In this document: piece after piece, positions 13,031 through 27,400 of the stretch
Layout: every line of letters starts with the position of its first letter
Position numbering within the stretch: position 1 is the stretch's first letter
Assembly: GCF_050948175.1 (NCBI RefSeq)
Contig: NW_027490097.1
Location: 1,798,001 to 1,862,000 of the forward strand
Source: Xylocopa sonorina
Taxonomy: Eukaryota > Arthropoda > Insecta > Hymenoptera > Apidae
Direction: 5' to 3'
DNA length: 64,000 nt
Notes under the pieces: generated by a model
What the model saw: the letters and a program-made list of their open reading frames with translations, nothing else
The model's database searches: none
What the model was told of the DNA's origin: nothing
Translations under genes and position numbers: made by a program

Positions 13031-14134
13031 AGTATCTGAGGCTTACAAATCGGAGCATTACATAACAAACGTGCATCACATATATAATATTACATGTAAC
13101 AAAAGATGAAGACCAAAAAGATCGTACATAAGTTGAATCCACAATGCGGTCATAGAGATACAGAAACGGCAAAAATTCCAAACAATAATTTAAAAAATTC
13201 AAAAAGGGGGGAGTGAAAATCCATCTCCTTGACGATGATAAGGAACAAGTCTGCCTCATGCACTACAATATCCCAAACAGCCAGCGATTGGCACGCCAAT
13301 GACAACGGATGGAACGAATTCCGTGTCAGAACTGTGCTAACAAAGTGCTCCTACTTAGCTTTCGAAATGGCATACTGTTAGTACTGGGGCGGCATTCGTA
13401 TCACGGCACTATTAACGCACCGAGATATAGCGCACGGGCTACACGGCCGTGACAATGACACTATCAGCTCACCATAGCTACACGCGTGGTTGTGGCGTAG
13501 GCTGACATTTACTAATGGGGAAGCTGTTTCCATAAAAATTATAAGCAAATATGAAAAATGACTAAACTGTGCAATTTATTTATTTTGACTCCAATATAGA
13601 TACACCGGCACAAAACAAAGATATAAGAACTCGATTTTATTATTTTCTATAAACTAGCTCGATAGGGCGATTTTTTCCATAAAGTCGATAATTACTTTGT
13701 CATAAAAATATATACACTTATTTTATATATATTTTCTTCAATTTATTGTTACAAATTCATGCAATTGAGGGTTACATTAAATACGATGACAGCATGTTAT
13801 TTCAAAAATTACACAAGGCGAAGTTGGGGACGCAACAGCATGAATTTTTATTTTATAAGTAATATTTTTCTTATAAATAATATTTTTAGTCTATGATGGA
13901 TTGAAAGAAATATATACGACTCGCTCAATAACTATAAATATAGGAAAACGACCATCAAAATGTCTATCAATACTCATATGCTGAACATCTACTGACATCT
14001 AACGGTTCTAATTTGTATGAAAGCACAGGTTCCCCATTGCCAAATGTGATCCTGCATCATTGCTGAGGAGATTCATGAATGGAGCGATGATACGCGTGTC
14101 ATCATGGTGCTGGTTCTGCGCGATTCGCTTGTCT

Positions 14135-14157
14135 AGAACGTGCTGGTAACACGTTCT
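14135..14157. repeat. Perfect 8-bp stem-loop in the island
   Basis: AGAACGTG (14,135-14,142), 7-nt loop CTGGTAA, CACGTTCT (14,150-14,157). It is in the GC-richer patch about 185 bp upstream of the LTR fragment. No function is assigned. Confidence 0.45.
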
Positions 14158-14341
14158 GGCATTTTAGTCAACGAATCCGGTCACAGATGACTACGAATCA
14201 GTTGACACTCCTCGGAAGTGGCAATATAGTGCCGGCATGGTGTCGCTACCATCTTGCCGTTTGTTATCTGGGATGCTTTTTAGTGCATTATTCGGAATTG
14301 AATTTGAACACATAGCTACTTAATCGCAAACTTGTATGTAC

Positions 14342-14797
14342 TGTGACGTGGTGAAGTCACAAGGCTCGCTCACCCCCCCCCCCCCCCTGCTTCGGTTAGA
14401 CCAGCTCGCAGATCACCACCCATGCGAGAAGCGCGACACGGACCATCGCGATAGCTGTATTTGAGAGGAGCGTGAAATACACGATGGTAGAACCTCCCCC
14501 CCCCCCCCCCCCGTTCGTTTCTCTCTCACCGTTCTACGGATTAGACTGGCGAGCTGATGGAAGAAGCGACCCATAAGACGCCCCTTCGGCGGATAATAAG
14601 ACCGCAGGTTCGCGGAAGGGCTGTGCGCCGAGGTAGCGTGACGGGCTCGACAGTGGAGGAGTCGGGAAGTAAGCAAGAAGAGACCCTGAAGCACGAAGGA
14701 TAGGATCGAGAGCTCTGCAACGATAAGACCGCTGCCATAGTCCATGGAGACAAACAGGATGGTTCTCGGGTGTGAGAAGGACCCCTACCCCTCCCCC
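14342..14797 (+). mobile_element. 5' part of an LTR, truncated by satellite array 2
   Basis: Begins TGTGACGTGGTGAAGTCAC and aligns collinearly with 56,950-57,385, including AGCTCGCAGATCACCACCCA, CGTTCTACGGATTA, AAGACCGCAGGTTCGCGGAA and GGGTGTGAGAAGGA. It stops at ...CTCCCCC and is followed directly by R satellite starting ATTAGAACCC. It carries two poly-C runs, 15 C at 14,373-14,387 and 17 C at 14,496-14,512; the matching runs in the 56,950 copy are 8 and 7 C. The LTR 3' portion is missing here. The flank before the TG is TATGTAC, similar to TATGTAG before the 56,950 element. Confidence 0.85.
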
Positions 14798-15239
14798 ATT
14801 AGAACCCTATTGCTTCGATACGTATACATCTGGAAACGCTATTCCCTAGCAAGGAAGAGTTGCATTTACATTTTTTTGACGTGTAGACGAGAATACATGA
14901 CACTTCGCAATGAATATTATATCTTATCATGAAAAATAGAAATGAGATGCGATATCGCGTGCTAAGAAGCATTAGAACTTTATTGCTTCGATAGGTAGAC
15001 ATCCGGAAACGCTATTTCTTAGCCAGGATGTGTGGCATTTACATTCCATTGAAGTGTAGACGAGGTATACATGACACTTCGCAATGAAGATTATATCTTA
15101 TCATGAAACATAGAAATGAGATGCGATATCGCGTATTGAGAAGCATTAGATATCTATTGCTACGATACGTAGACATCTACAAGCGCTACTTCCTAGCAAG
15201 GAAGTGTCGCATTTACATTCTTTTGAAGTGAATACGAGG

Positions 15240-17828
15240 TATACATATCACTCCACAATGCAAATTATATCTTATCATGAAACATAGATATGAGATGCGA
15301 TATCGCGATATATGAAGCACTATAACCCTGTTGCTTCGATACGTAGATATCTGCAAACGCTATTTCCTAGCAAGGAAGTGTCGCATTTACATTCTTTTGA
15401 AGTGTAGACGAGAGTACATGACACTTCGCAATGAATATTATATCATATCTTGAAACACAGAAGTGAGATGTGATATCGGGTTCTAAGTAGCATTAGAACT
15501 CTACTGCTACGATACGCAGACATTTGCAAACGCTATTTCCTATCATGGAAGTGTCGGATTTACATTCTTTAGGAGCGAATGCGAGGTATACATAACACTT
15601 CGCAATGAATATTATATCTTATCATGAAACATAGGTATGAGATACAATATCCCGTTTTAAGAAGCATGAGAACTCTAATGCTACGATACGTAGCCGTCTG
15701 CAAACGCTATTTCCTCGTAAGGAAGTGTCGCACTTAAATTCATTTGAAGTGCAGACGAGGGATACATAACACTTCGCAATGAATATTATACCTTATCATA
15801 AGACAAAGAAATGAGATGCGATATCGCGTCTTAAGAAGCATTAGAACTCTATTGCTACGATACGTAGACATCCGCAAACGCTATTTCCTAGCAAGGAAGT
15901 GTCGCATTTACATTCTATTGAAGTGAATACGAGGTATACATATCACTCCACAATGCAAATTATATCTTATCATGAAACATAGAAATGAGATGCGATATCG
16001 CGATATATGAAGCACTATAACCCTGTTGCTTCGATACGTAGACATCAGCAAACGCTATTTCCTAGCAAGGAAGTGTTGCATTTACACTCTTTTGAAGTGA
16101 ATGCGAGGTATACATAACATTGCACAATGAATACTATATCTTATCATGAAACATAGAAATGAGATGCGATATCGCGTTTTAAGAAGCATTAGAACTCTAT
16201 TGCTACGATACGTAGACATCCGCAATAGCTACTCCCTAGCAAGGAAGTATCGCATTAACATTCTCTTGAAGTGAATGCGAGGTATACATAACATTGCACA
16301 ATGAATATTATATCTTATCATGAAACATGGAAATGAGATGCGATATCTCGTTTTAACATGCATTAGACTACTATTGCTTCGATACGTAGACATCTCCAAA
16401 CGCAATTTCCTAGCCAGGAAGAGTCGCATTTACATTCTTTTGAAGGGAATACGAGGTATACATGACACTTCGCAATGATTATTATAATTTATCATGAAAC
16501 ATAGAAACGAGATGCGATATCGCGTTCAAAGAAGCGTCAGATCTCTATTTCTACGGTACGTAGACATCTGCAAACGCTATTTCCTAGGATGGAAACGTCG
16601 CATTAACATTCTTTTGAAGTGAATACGAGGTATACATGAGACTTCGCAATGAATATTATATCTTATCACGAAACATATAAATGAAATGCGATATCGCGTT
16701 TTAAGAAGCGTTAGAACTCTATTGCTATTATACGTAGATATCTACAAACGCTATTTCCTAGCATGGAAGTGTCGCATTTACATCCTTTTGAAGTGAATAC
16801 GAGGTATACATGACACTTCGCAATGAATATTATATCTTATCATGAAACATAGAAGTGAGATGCTATTTGTCGTTTTCTGAAGCATTAGAACACTATTGCT
16901 TCGATACGTAGACTTCTGCAAACGCTAATTCCTAGCAGGGAAGTGTCTCATTGACATTCATTTGGAGTGTATGCGAGGTATACATGGCACTTCGCAATGA
17001 ATATAATATCATATCATGAAACATAGGAATGAGATGCGGTATCTCGTTTTAAGAAGCATTATAACACTATTGCTTCGATACGTAGACATCCGCAAACGCT
17101 ACTCCCTAGCAAGGAAGTATCGCATTAACATTCTTTTGAAGTGAATGCTAGGTATACATAACACTCCACAATGAATATTATATATTATCATGAAGCATGG
17201 TAATGAGTAGCGATATCGCGTTTTGAGAAGCATTAGGACTCTAATGCTACGATACGTAGACATCTGCAAACGATATTTCCTGGCAAGGAAGTGTCGCGTT
17301 TACATTCTTTTGAAGTGTAGACGAGAGTACATGACACTTCGCAATGAATATTATATCATATCTTGAAACACAGAAGTTAGATGTGATATCGGGTTCTAAG
17401 TAGCATTAGAACTCTACTGCTACGATACGTAGACATTTGCAAACGCTATTTCCTAGCATGGAAGTGTCGGATTTACATTCTTTTGGAGCGAATGCGAGGT
17501 ATACATAACACTTCGCAATGAATATTATATCTTATCATGAAACATAGGTATGACATACAATATCCCGTTTTAAGAAGCATGAGAACTCTAATGCTACGAT
17601 ACGTTGCCGTCTGCAAACGCTATTTCCTCGTAAGGACGTGTCGCACTTAAATTCATTTGAAGTGCAGACGAGGGATACATAACACTTCGCAATGAATATT
17701 ATACCTTATCATAAGACAAAGAAATGAGATGCGATATCGCGTCTTAAGAAGCATTAGAACTCTATTGCTACGATACGTAGACATCCGCAAACGCTATTTC
17801 CTAGCAAGGAAGTGTCGCATTTACATTC
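15240..17828 (-). repeat. Multi-monomer duplications near the left edge of array 2
   Basis: About 515 bp from 15,400 recur from 17,313 (offset 1,913, eleven monomers less one base), sharing GAGAGTACATGACAC, TGATATCGGGTTCTAAGTAG and GATACAATATCCCG. A second relation has the variant CCACAATGCAAATTATATC followed by CGATATATGAAGCACTATAA at 15,261 and again at 15,956 (offset 695, four monomers less one base). Confidence 0.75.
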
Positions 17829-18734
17829 TTTTGAAGTGAATGCGAGGTATACATAACATTGCACAATGAATACTATATCTTATCATGAAACATAGAAATG
17901 AGATGCGATATCACTTATTGAGAAGCACTAGATATCTATTGCTACGATACGTAGACATCTGCAAGCGCTACTTCCTAGCAAGGAAGTGTCGCATTTACAT
18001 TCTTTTGAAGTTAATACAACTTATACATATCACTGCACAATGAATATTATATCTTATCATGAAACATCGAAATGAGATGCGATATCTCGATTTATGAAGC
18101 ATTAGAACTCTTGCTTCGATACGTAGACATCTCCAAACGCTTTTTCCTATCAAGGAAGTGTCGAATTTACATTCATTTGAAGCGCATGCGAGGTATAAAT
18201 GACACTTCGCAATGAATATTATATCTTATCATGAAACATAGAAATGAGATGCGATATCTCATTTTAAGAAGCATAGAATTCTATTGCTACGATACGTAGA
18301 CATCTGCAAACGCTACTTCCTAGCAAGGAAGTGTCGCATTTACATTCTTTTGAAAGGAATACGAGGTATACATGACAATTCGCAATGAATATTATATATT
18401 ATCATGAAACATAGAAATGAGAAGCGATATCGCGTTTTGAGAAGCATTGGATCTCTAACCCCACAATACGTAGACATCTGCAAACGCTATTTCCTAGCAA
18501 GGAAGTGTCGCATTTACATTCATTTGAGGTATAGACGAGATATACATAACACTGCACAATCAATATTATATCTTATCATGAAACATAGTAATGAGGTGCG
18601 ATATCGCGATGTAACAAGCATTAGAACTCTATTGCTTGGATACGTAGACATCTGCAAACGCTATTTCCTAGCAAGGATGTGTCGCATTTACATTCTTTTG
18701 AAGTGAATACGAGGTATACATAACACTACACAGT

Positions 18735-21700
18735 GAATATTATATATTATCATGAAACATAGATATGAGATGCGATGTCGCGAATTAGCAAGCTTTAGAA
18801 ATCTATTGCTTCGATACGTAGACATCTGCAAACGCTACTTCCTAGCAAGGAAGTGTCGCATTTACATTCTTTTGAAAGGAATACGAGGTATACATGACAC
18901 TTCGCGATGAATATTATATCTTATCAGGAAGCGTAGATATGAGATGCGATATGACTATTTAAGAAGCATTAGAACTCTATTGCTTGGATACGTAGACATC
19001 TGCAAACGCTATTTCCTAGCAAGGAAGTGTCGCATTTACATTCTTTTGTAGTGAATACGAGGTATACATAACACTGCACAGTGAATATTATATCTTATCA
19101 TGAAACATAGAAATGAGATGCGATATGGCGATTTAAGAAGCATTAGAACTCTATTGCTTCGATACGCAGACATCTGCGAAGCAAGGAAGTGTCGCATTTA
19201 CATTCTTTTGAAAGGAATACGAGGTATACATGACACTTCGCAATGAATATTATATCTTATCATGAAACGTAGATATGAGATGCGATATGTCTATTTAAGA
19301 AGCATTAGAACTCTATTGCTTCGATACGTAGACATCTGCAAACGCTATTTCCTAGCAAGGAAGTGTCGCATTTACATTCTTTTAAGTGAATACGAGGTAT
19401 TCATAACACTGCACAATGAATATTATATGTCATCATGAAACATTGAAATGAGATGCGATATAGCGATTTATGAAGCTTTAGAACTCTATTGCTTCGATAC
19501 GTAGATATCTGCCAACACTATTTCCTAGCATGGAACTGTCGCATTCACATTCATTTGAAGTGTATGCGAGGTGTACATGACACTTCGCAATGAATATTAT
19601 ATATTATCATGAAACGTAGATATGAGATGCGATGTCGCGAATTAGCAAGCTTTAGAAATCTATTGCTTCGATACGTAGACATCTGCAAACGCTACTTCCT
19701 AGCAAGGAAGTGTCGCATTTCCATTCTTTTGAAAGGAATACGAGGTATACATGACACTTCGCAATGAATATTATATATTATCACGAAACATTGATATGAG
19801 ATGCGATATCGCGAATTAGCAAGCTTTAGAAATCTACTGGTTCGATACGTAGACATCTGCAAACGCTATTTCCTAGCAAGGAAGTGTCGCATTTACATTC
19901 TTTTGAAGTTATTACGAGGTATTCATGACACTTCGCAATGAATATTATACCATATCATGAAACATAGAAAGGAGATGCGATATCGCTTTTCGAGAAGCAT
20001 TAGAACTCTATTGCTACGATACGTAGACATCTGCAAACGCCATTTCCTAGCGTGGAAGTGTCGCATTTACATTCATTTTAAGTGTATGCGGGGTATACAT
20101 AACACTGCACAATGAGTATTATATCCTACCATGAAACATAGAAATGAGATGCGATATCGCGATATAAGAAGCATTATAACTCTATTGCTTCCATACGTAG
20201 ACATCTGCAAACGCAATGTCCTAGCAAGGAAGTGTCGCATTTACATTCATTTGAAGTGTATGCGAGGTATACATGACACTACGCAATGAATATTATATCT
20301 TATTATGAAACGTAGAAATGAGATGCGATATAGCGATTTAAGAAGCATTAGAAATCTATTGCTTCGATACGTAGACATCTGCAAACGCTATTTCCTAGCA
20401 AGGAAGTGTCGCATTTACATTCTTTTAAGTGAATACGAGGTATTCATAACACTGCACAATGAATATTATATCTCATCATGAAACATTGAAATGAGATGCG
20501 ATATAGCGATTTATGAAGCTTTAGAACTCTATTGCTTCGATACGTAGATATCTGCCAACACTATTTCCTAGCATGGAACTGTCGCATTCACATTCTTTTG
20601 AAGTGAATACGAGGTGTACATAACACTGCAAAGTGAATATTATATCTTATCATGAAACATAGAAATGAGATGCGATATCGCGTATTGAGAAGCATTAGAA
20701 CTCGATTGCTACGATACGTAGATATCTGCAAACGCTATTTCCTAGCAAGGAAGTGTACAATTTACATTCATTTGAAGTGTATGTGAGGTTTACATAACAC
20801 ATCGCTATGAATATTGTATCTTTTCATGAAACATTGAAGCGAGATGCGATATCGCGTTTTAAGATGCATTAGAGCACCGCTGCTTCGATACATAGACATT
20901 GGCAAAATCTTTATCCTAGCAAGGAATTGTCGCATTTATATTCTTTTGAAGTGAATACGAGGTATTCATAACACTGCACAATGAATATTATATCATATCA
21001 TGAAACATAGAAATGAGATGCGATATCACATTTTGAGAAGCATAAGAACTCTGCTGCTACGATACGTAGACATCTGCAAACTGTATTTCCTAGCATGGAA
21101 GTGTCGCATTTATATTCTTTTGATGTTATTACGAGGTATTCATGACACTTCGCAATGAATATTATACCATATCATGAAACATAGAAAGGAGATGCGATAT
21201 CGCTTTTCGAGAAGCATTAGAACTCTATTGCTACGATACGTAGACATCTGCAAACGCCATTTCCTAGCGTGGAAGTGTCGCATTTACATTCATTTTAAGT
21301 GTATGCGGGGTATACATAACACTGCACAATGAGTATTATATCTTACCATGAAACATAGAAATGAGATGCGATATCGCGATTTAAGAAGATTTAGAACTCT
21401 TTTGCTTCGATACGTAGATATCTGCAAACGCTATTTCCTAGCAAGGAACTGTCGCATTTACATTCTTTTGAAGTGAATACGAGGTATACATAACACTACA
21501 CAGTGAATATTATATCTTATCATGAAACATAGAAATGTGATGCGATATCGCGATTTAAGATGCTTTAGAACTCTTTTGCTTCGATACGTAGATATCTGCA
21601 AACGCTATTTCCTAGCAGGGAACTGTCGCATTTACTTTCATTTGAAGTGTATGCGAGGTATACATGACACTTCGCAACGAATATTATATATTATCATGAA

Positions 21701-24060
21701 ACATAGAAATGAGATGCGATATCGCGATTTAAGAAGCATTAGAACTCTATTGCTTCGATACGTAGACATCTGCAAACGCTACTTCCTAGCAAGGAAGTGT
21801 CGCATTTACATTCTTTTGAATGGATACGAGGTATACATGACACTTCGCAATGAATATTATGTCTTATCATGAACAATAGAAATGAGATGCAATATGACGA
21901 TTTAAGAAGCATTAGAACTCTATTGCTTGGATACGTAGACATCTGCAAACGCTATTTCCTAGCAAGGAAGTGTCGCATTTACATTCATTTGTAGTGTATG
22001 CGTGGTACACATGGCACTTCGCAATGAATATTATATATTATCATGAAACATAGAAATGAGATGCGATGTCGCGAATTAACAAGTTTAGAACTCTCTTGCT
22101 TCGATACGTAGATATCTGCAAACGCTATTTCCTAGCAAGGAAGTGTCGCCTTTACATTCTTTTGAAGTGAATACCAGGTATACATGACACTTAGCAATGA
22201 ATATTGTATCTTATCATGAAACATAGAAATGAGATGCGATGTGACGGTTTAAGAAGCATTAGAACTATATTGCTTCGATACGTAGACATCTGCAAACGCT
22301 TTTCCTACCAAGGATGTGTCGCATTTACATTCTTTTGAAAGGAATACGAGGTATACATGACACTTCGCAATGAATATTATATCTCGTCATGAAACATAGA
22401 AATGAGATGCGATATGACGATTTGAGAAGCACTAGAATTCTATTGCTTCGATACGTGGACATCTGCAAACGCTATTTCCTAGCAAGGAAGTGTCGCACTT
22501 ACATTCATTTGAGGTATAGACGAGATATACATAACACTGCACAATCAATATTATATCTTATCATGAAACATAGAAATGAGATGCGATATGGCGATTTAAG
22601 GAGCATTAGAACTCTATTGCTTCGATACGTAGACACCTGCAAACGCTACTTCCTAGCGAGGAAGTGTAGCATTTACTTTCATTTGAAGTGTATGCGAGGT
22701 ATACATGACACTTTGCAATGAATATTATATATTATCATGAAACATAGGAACGTGATGCGATATCGCGAATTAACAAGCTTTAGAACCCTGTTGCCTCGAA
22801 ACATAGACATCTGCAAACGCTATTTCCTAGCAAGGAAGTGTCGCATTTTTCATTCTTTTAAAGTGAATACGAAGTATTCATAGCACTGCACAACGACTAT
22901 TATATCTCATCATGAAACATTGGAATGAGAAACGATGACGCGTTTTGAGAAGCATTAGAGCACTAATGCTACGATACGTAGACATCTGCAAACGCTATTT
23001 CCTAGCAAGGATGTGTCGCATTTACATTCTTTTGTAGTGAGTACGAGGTATACATAACACTGCACAGTGAATATTATAACTTATCATGAAACGTATATAT
23101 GAGATGCGATAAGACGATTTAAGAAGCATTAGAAAACTACTGCTTCGATACGTAGACATCTGCAAACGCTATTTCCTAGCATGGAAGTGTCGCATTTACA
23201 TTCTTTTAAGTGAATACGAGGTATTCATAACACTGCACAATGAATATTATATCTCATCATGAAACATTGAAATGAGATGCGATATCGCGATTTATGAAGC
23301 TTTAGAACTCTATTGCTTCGATACGTAGATATCTGCAAACACTATTTCCTAGCATGGAACTGTCGCATTCACATTCATTTAAAGTGTATGCGAGGTGTAC
23401 ATGACACTTCGCAATGAATATTATATATTATCATGAAACATAGATATGAGATGCGATGTCGCGAATTAGCAAGCTTTAGAAATCTATTGCTTCGATACGT
23501 AGACATCTGCAAACGCTACTTCCTAGCAAGGAAGTGTCGCATTTCCATTCTTTTGAAAGGAATACGAGGTATACATGACACTTCGCAATGAATATTATAT
23601 ATTATCACGAAACATTGATATGAGATGCGATATCGCGAATTAGCAAGCTTTAGAATTCTACTGGTTCGATACGTAGACATCTGCAAACGCTATTTCCTAG
23701 CAGGGAAGTGTCGCATTTACATTCTTTAGAAGTGAGTACGAGGTATACATAACACTGCACAGTGAATATTATATCTTATCATGAAACATAGAAATGAGAT
23801 GCGATATGGCGATTTAAGAAGCATTAGAACTCTATTGCTTCGATACGTAGACATCTGCAAACGCTATTTCCTAGCAAGGAAGTGTCGCATTTACATTCTT
23901 TTGAAGTGAGTACGAAGTATTCATAACACTGCACAACGAATATTATATCTCATCATGAAACATTGGAATGAGAAACGATGACGCGTTTTGAGAAGCATTA
24001 GAGCACTATAACTACGATACGTAGACATCTGCAAACGCTATTTCCTAGCAAGGATGTGTA
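18735..24060 (-). repeat. Segmental duplication A, copy 1 (offset 5,724 bp)
   Basis: Matches about 24,459-29,784 at a constant offset of 5,724 bp with very few differences. The rare GGAAGCGTAGATATG variant is at 18,931 and 24,655, the 162-bp short monomer at 19,174 and 24,898, and the ACAATTTACATTC variant is also shared. Left breakpoint is near 18,735, where upstream monomers stop agreeing. Confidence 0.88.
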
Positions 24061-24458
24061 GCATTTACATTCTTTTGTAGTGAATACGAGGTATACATAA
24101 CAATGCACAGTGAATATTATAACTTATCATGAAACGTATATATGAGATGCAATATGACGATTTAAGAAGCATTAGAAAACTACTGCTTCGATACGTAGAC
24201 ACCTGCAAACGCTATTTCCTAGCAAGGAAGTGTCGCATTTACATTCTTTTAAGTGAATACGAGGTATTCATAACACTGCACAATGAATATTATATCTCAT
24301 CATGAAACATTGAAATGAGATGCGATATCGCGATTTATGAAGCTTTAGAACTCTATTGCTTCGATACGTAGATATCTGCAAACACTATTTCCTAGCATGG
24401 AACTGTCGCATTCACATTCATTTGAAGTGTATGCGAGGTTTACATGACACTTCGCAAT

Positions 24459-27400
24459 GAATATTATATATTATCATGAAACATAGATATGAGATGCGAT
24501 GTCGCGAATTAGCAAGCTTTAGAAATCTATTGCTTCGATACGTAGACATCTGCAAACGCTACTTCCTAGCAAGGAAGTGTCGCATTTACATTCTTTTGAA
24601 AGGAATACGAGGTATACATGACACTTCGCGATGAATATTATATCTTATCAGGAAGCGTAGATATGAGATGCGATATGACTATTTAAGAAGCATTAGAACT
24701 CTATTGCTTGGATACGTAGACATCTGCAAACGCTATTTCCTAGCAAGGAAGTGTCGCATTTACATTCTTTTGTAGTGAATACGAGGTATACATAACACTG
24801 CACAGTGAATATTATATCTTATCATGAAACATAGAAATGAGATGCGATATGGCGATTTAAGAAGCATTAGAACTCTATTGCTTCGATACGCAGACATCTG
24901 CGAAGCAAGGAAGTGTCGCATTTACATTCTTTTGAAAGGAGTACGAGGTATACATGACACTTCGCAATGAATATTATATCTTATCATGAAACGTAGATAT
25001 GAGATGCGATATGACTATTTAAGAAGCATTAGAACTCTATTGCTTCGATACGTAGACATCTGCAAACGCTATTTCCTAGCAAGGAAGTGTCGCATTTACA
25101 TTCTTTTAAGTGAATACGAGGTATTCATAACACTGCACAATGAATATTATATGTCATCATGAAACATTGAAATGAGATGCGATATAGCGATTTATGAAGC
25201 TTTAGAACTCTATTGCTTCGATACGTAGATATCTGCCAACACTATTTCCTAGCATGGAACTGTCGCATTCACATTCATTTGAAGTGTATGCGAGGTGTAC
25301 ATGACACTTCGCAATGAATATTATATATTATCATGAAACGTAGATATGAGATGCGATGTCGCGAATTAGCAAGCTTTAGAAATCTATTGCTTCGATACGT
25401 AGACATCTGCAAACGCTACTTCCTAGCAAGGAAGTGTCGCATTTCCATTCTTTTGAAAGGAATACGAGGTATACATGACACTTCGCAATGAATATTATAT
25501 ATTATCACGAAACATTGATATGAGATGCGATATCGCGAATTAGCAAGCTTTAGAAATCTACTGGTTCGATACGTAGACATCTGCAAACGCTATTTCCTAG
25601 CAAGGAAGTGTCGCATTTACATTCTTTTGAAGTTATTACGAGGTATTCATGACACTTCGCAATGAATATTATACCATATCATGAAACATAGAAAGGAGAT
25701 GCGATATCGCTTTTCGAGAAGCATTAGAACTCTATTGCTACGATACGTAGACATCTGCAAACGCCATTTCCTAGCGTGGAAGTGTCGCATTTACATTCAT
25801 TTTAAGTGTATGCGGGGTATACATAACACTGCACAATGAGTATTATATCCTACCATGAAACATAGAAATGAGATGCGATATCGCGATATAAGAAGCATTA
25901 TAACTCTATTGCTTCCATACGTAGACATCTGCAAACGCAATGTCCTAGCAAGGAAGTGTCGCATTTACATTCATTTGAAGTGTATGCGAGGTATACATGA
26001 CACTACGCAATGAATATTATATCTTATTATGAAACGTAGAAATGAGATGCGATATAGCGATTTAAGAAGCATTAGAAATCTATTGCTTCGATACGTAGAC
26101 ATCTGCAAACGCTATTTCCTAGCAAGGAAGTGTCGCATTTACATTCTTTTAAGTGAATACGAGGTATTCATAACACTGCACAATGAATATTATATCTCAT
26201 CATGAAACATTGAAATGAGATGCGATATAGCGATTTATGAAGCTTTAGAACTCTATTGCTTCGATACGTAGATATCTGCCAACACTATTTCCTAGCATGG
26301 AACTGTCGCATTCACATTCTTTTGAAGTGAATACGAGGTGTACATAACACTGCAAAGTGAATATTATATCTTATCATGAAACATAGAAATGAGATGCGAT
26401 ATCGCGTATTGAGAAGCATTAGAACTCGATTGCTACGATACGTAGATATCTGCAAACGCTATTTCCTAGCAAGGAAGTGTACAATTTACATTCATTTGAA
26501 GTGTATGTGAGGTTTACATAACACATCGCTATGAATATTGTATCTTTTCATGAAACATTGAAGCGAGATGCGATATCGCGTTTTAAGATGCATTAGAGCA
26601 CCGCTGCTTCGATACATAGACATTGGCAAAATCTTTATCCTAGCAAGGAATTGTCGCATTTATATTCTTTTGAAGTGAATACGAGGTATTCATAACACTG
26701 CACAATGAATATTATATCATATCATGAAACATAGAAATGAGATGCGATATCACATTTTGAGAAGCATAAGAACTCTGCTGCTACGATACGTAGACATCTG
26801 CAAACTGTATTTCCTAGCATGGAAGTGTCGCATTTATATTCTTTTGATGTTATTACGAGGTATTCATGACACTTCGCAATGAATATTATACCATATCATG
26901 AAACATAGAAAGGAGATGCGATATCGCTTTTCGAGAAGCATTAGAACTCTATTGCTACGATACGTAGACATCTGCAAACGCCATTTCCTAGCGTGGAAGT
27001 GTCGCATTTACATTCATTTTAAGTGTATGCGGGGTATACATAACACTGCACAATGAGTATTATATCTTACCATGAAACATAGAAATGAGATGCGATATCG
27101 CGATTTAAGAACATTTAGAACTCTTTTGCTTCGATACGTAGATATCTGCAAACGCTATTTCCTAGCAAGGAACTGTCGCATTTACATTCTTTTGAAGTGA
27201 ATACGAGGTATACATAACACTACACAGTGAATATTATATCTTATCATGAAACATAGAAATGTGATGCGATATCGCGATTTAAGATGCTTTAGAACTCTTT
27301 TGCTTCGATACGTAGATATCTGCAAACGCTATTTCCTAGCAAGGAACTGTCGCATTTACTTTCATTTGAAGTGTATGCGAGGTATACATGACACTTCGCA

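Larger units (their letters stand above)
12576..14341. other. AT-rich single-copy sequence downstream of the candidate gene
   Basis: No supported gene on either strand. The stretch 13,261-13,530 is noticeably richer in G+C and CpG than its surroundings and holds a perfect palindrome CACGGCCGTG at 13,442-13,451. Another GC-richer patch lies at about 14,040-14,270. Both could be decayed mobile-element sequence, but I find no terminal repeats or protein match. A minus-strand frame at 12,984-13,259 has no recognisable domain. Confidence 0.5.

Noticed and set aside
10466..14341. Complete LTR-retrotransposon interior between the two LTR fragments
   Set aside because: The LTR order fits, but no protease, reverse transcriptase, RNase H or integrase motif is visible and there is no purine-rich tract before 14,342. 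It is kept only as a hypothesis in the findings.
14413..14753. Overlapping minus-strand frames in the LTR fragment (also 56,965-57,503 and 63,683-63,985)
   Set aside because: They lie in LTR sequence rich in G+C with few stops, overlap each other in different frames and have no recognisable domain.
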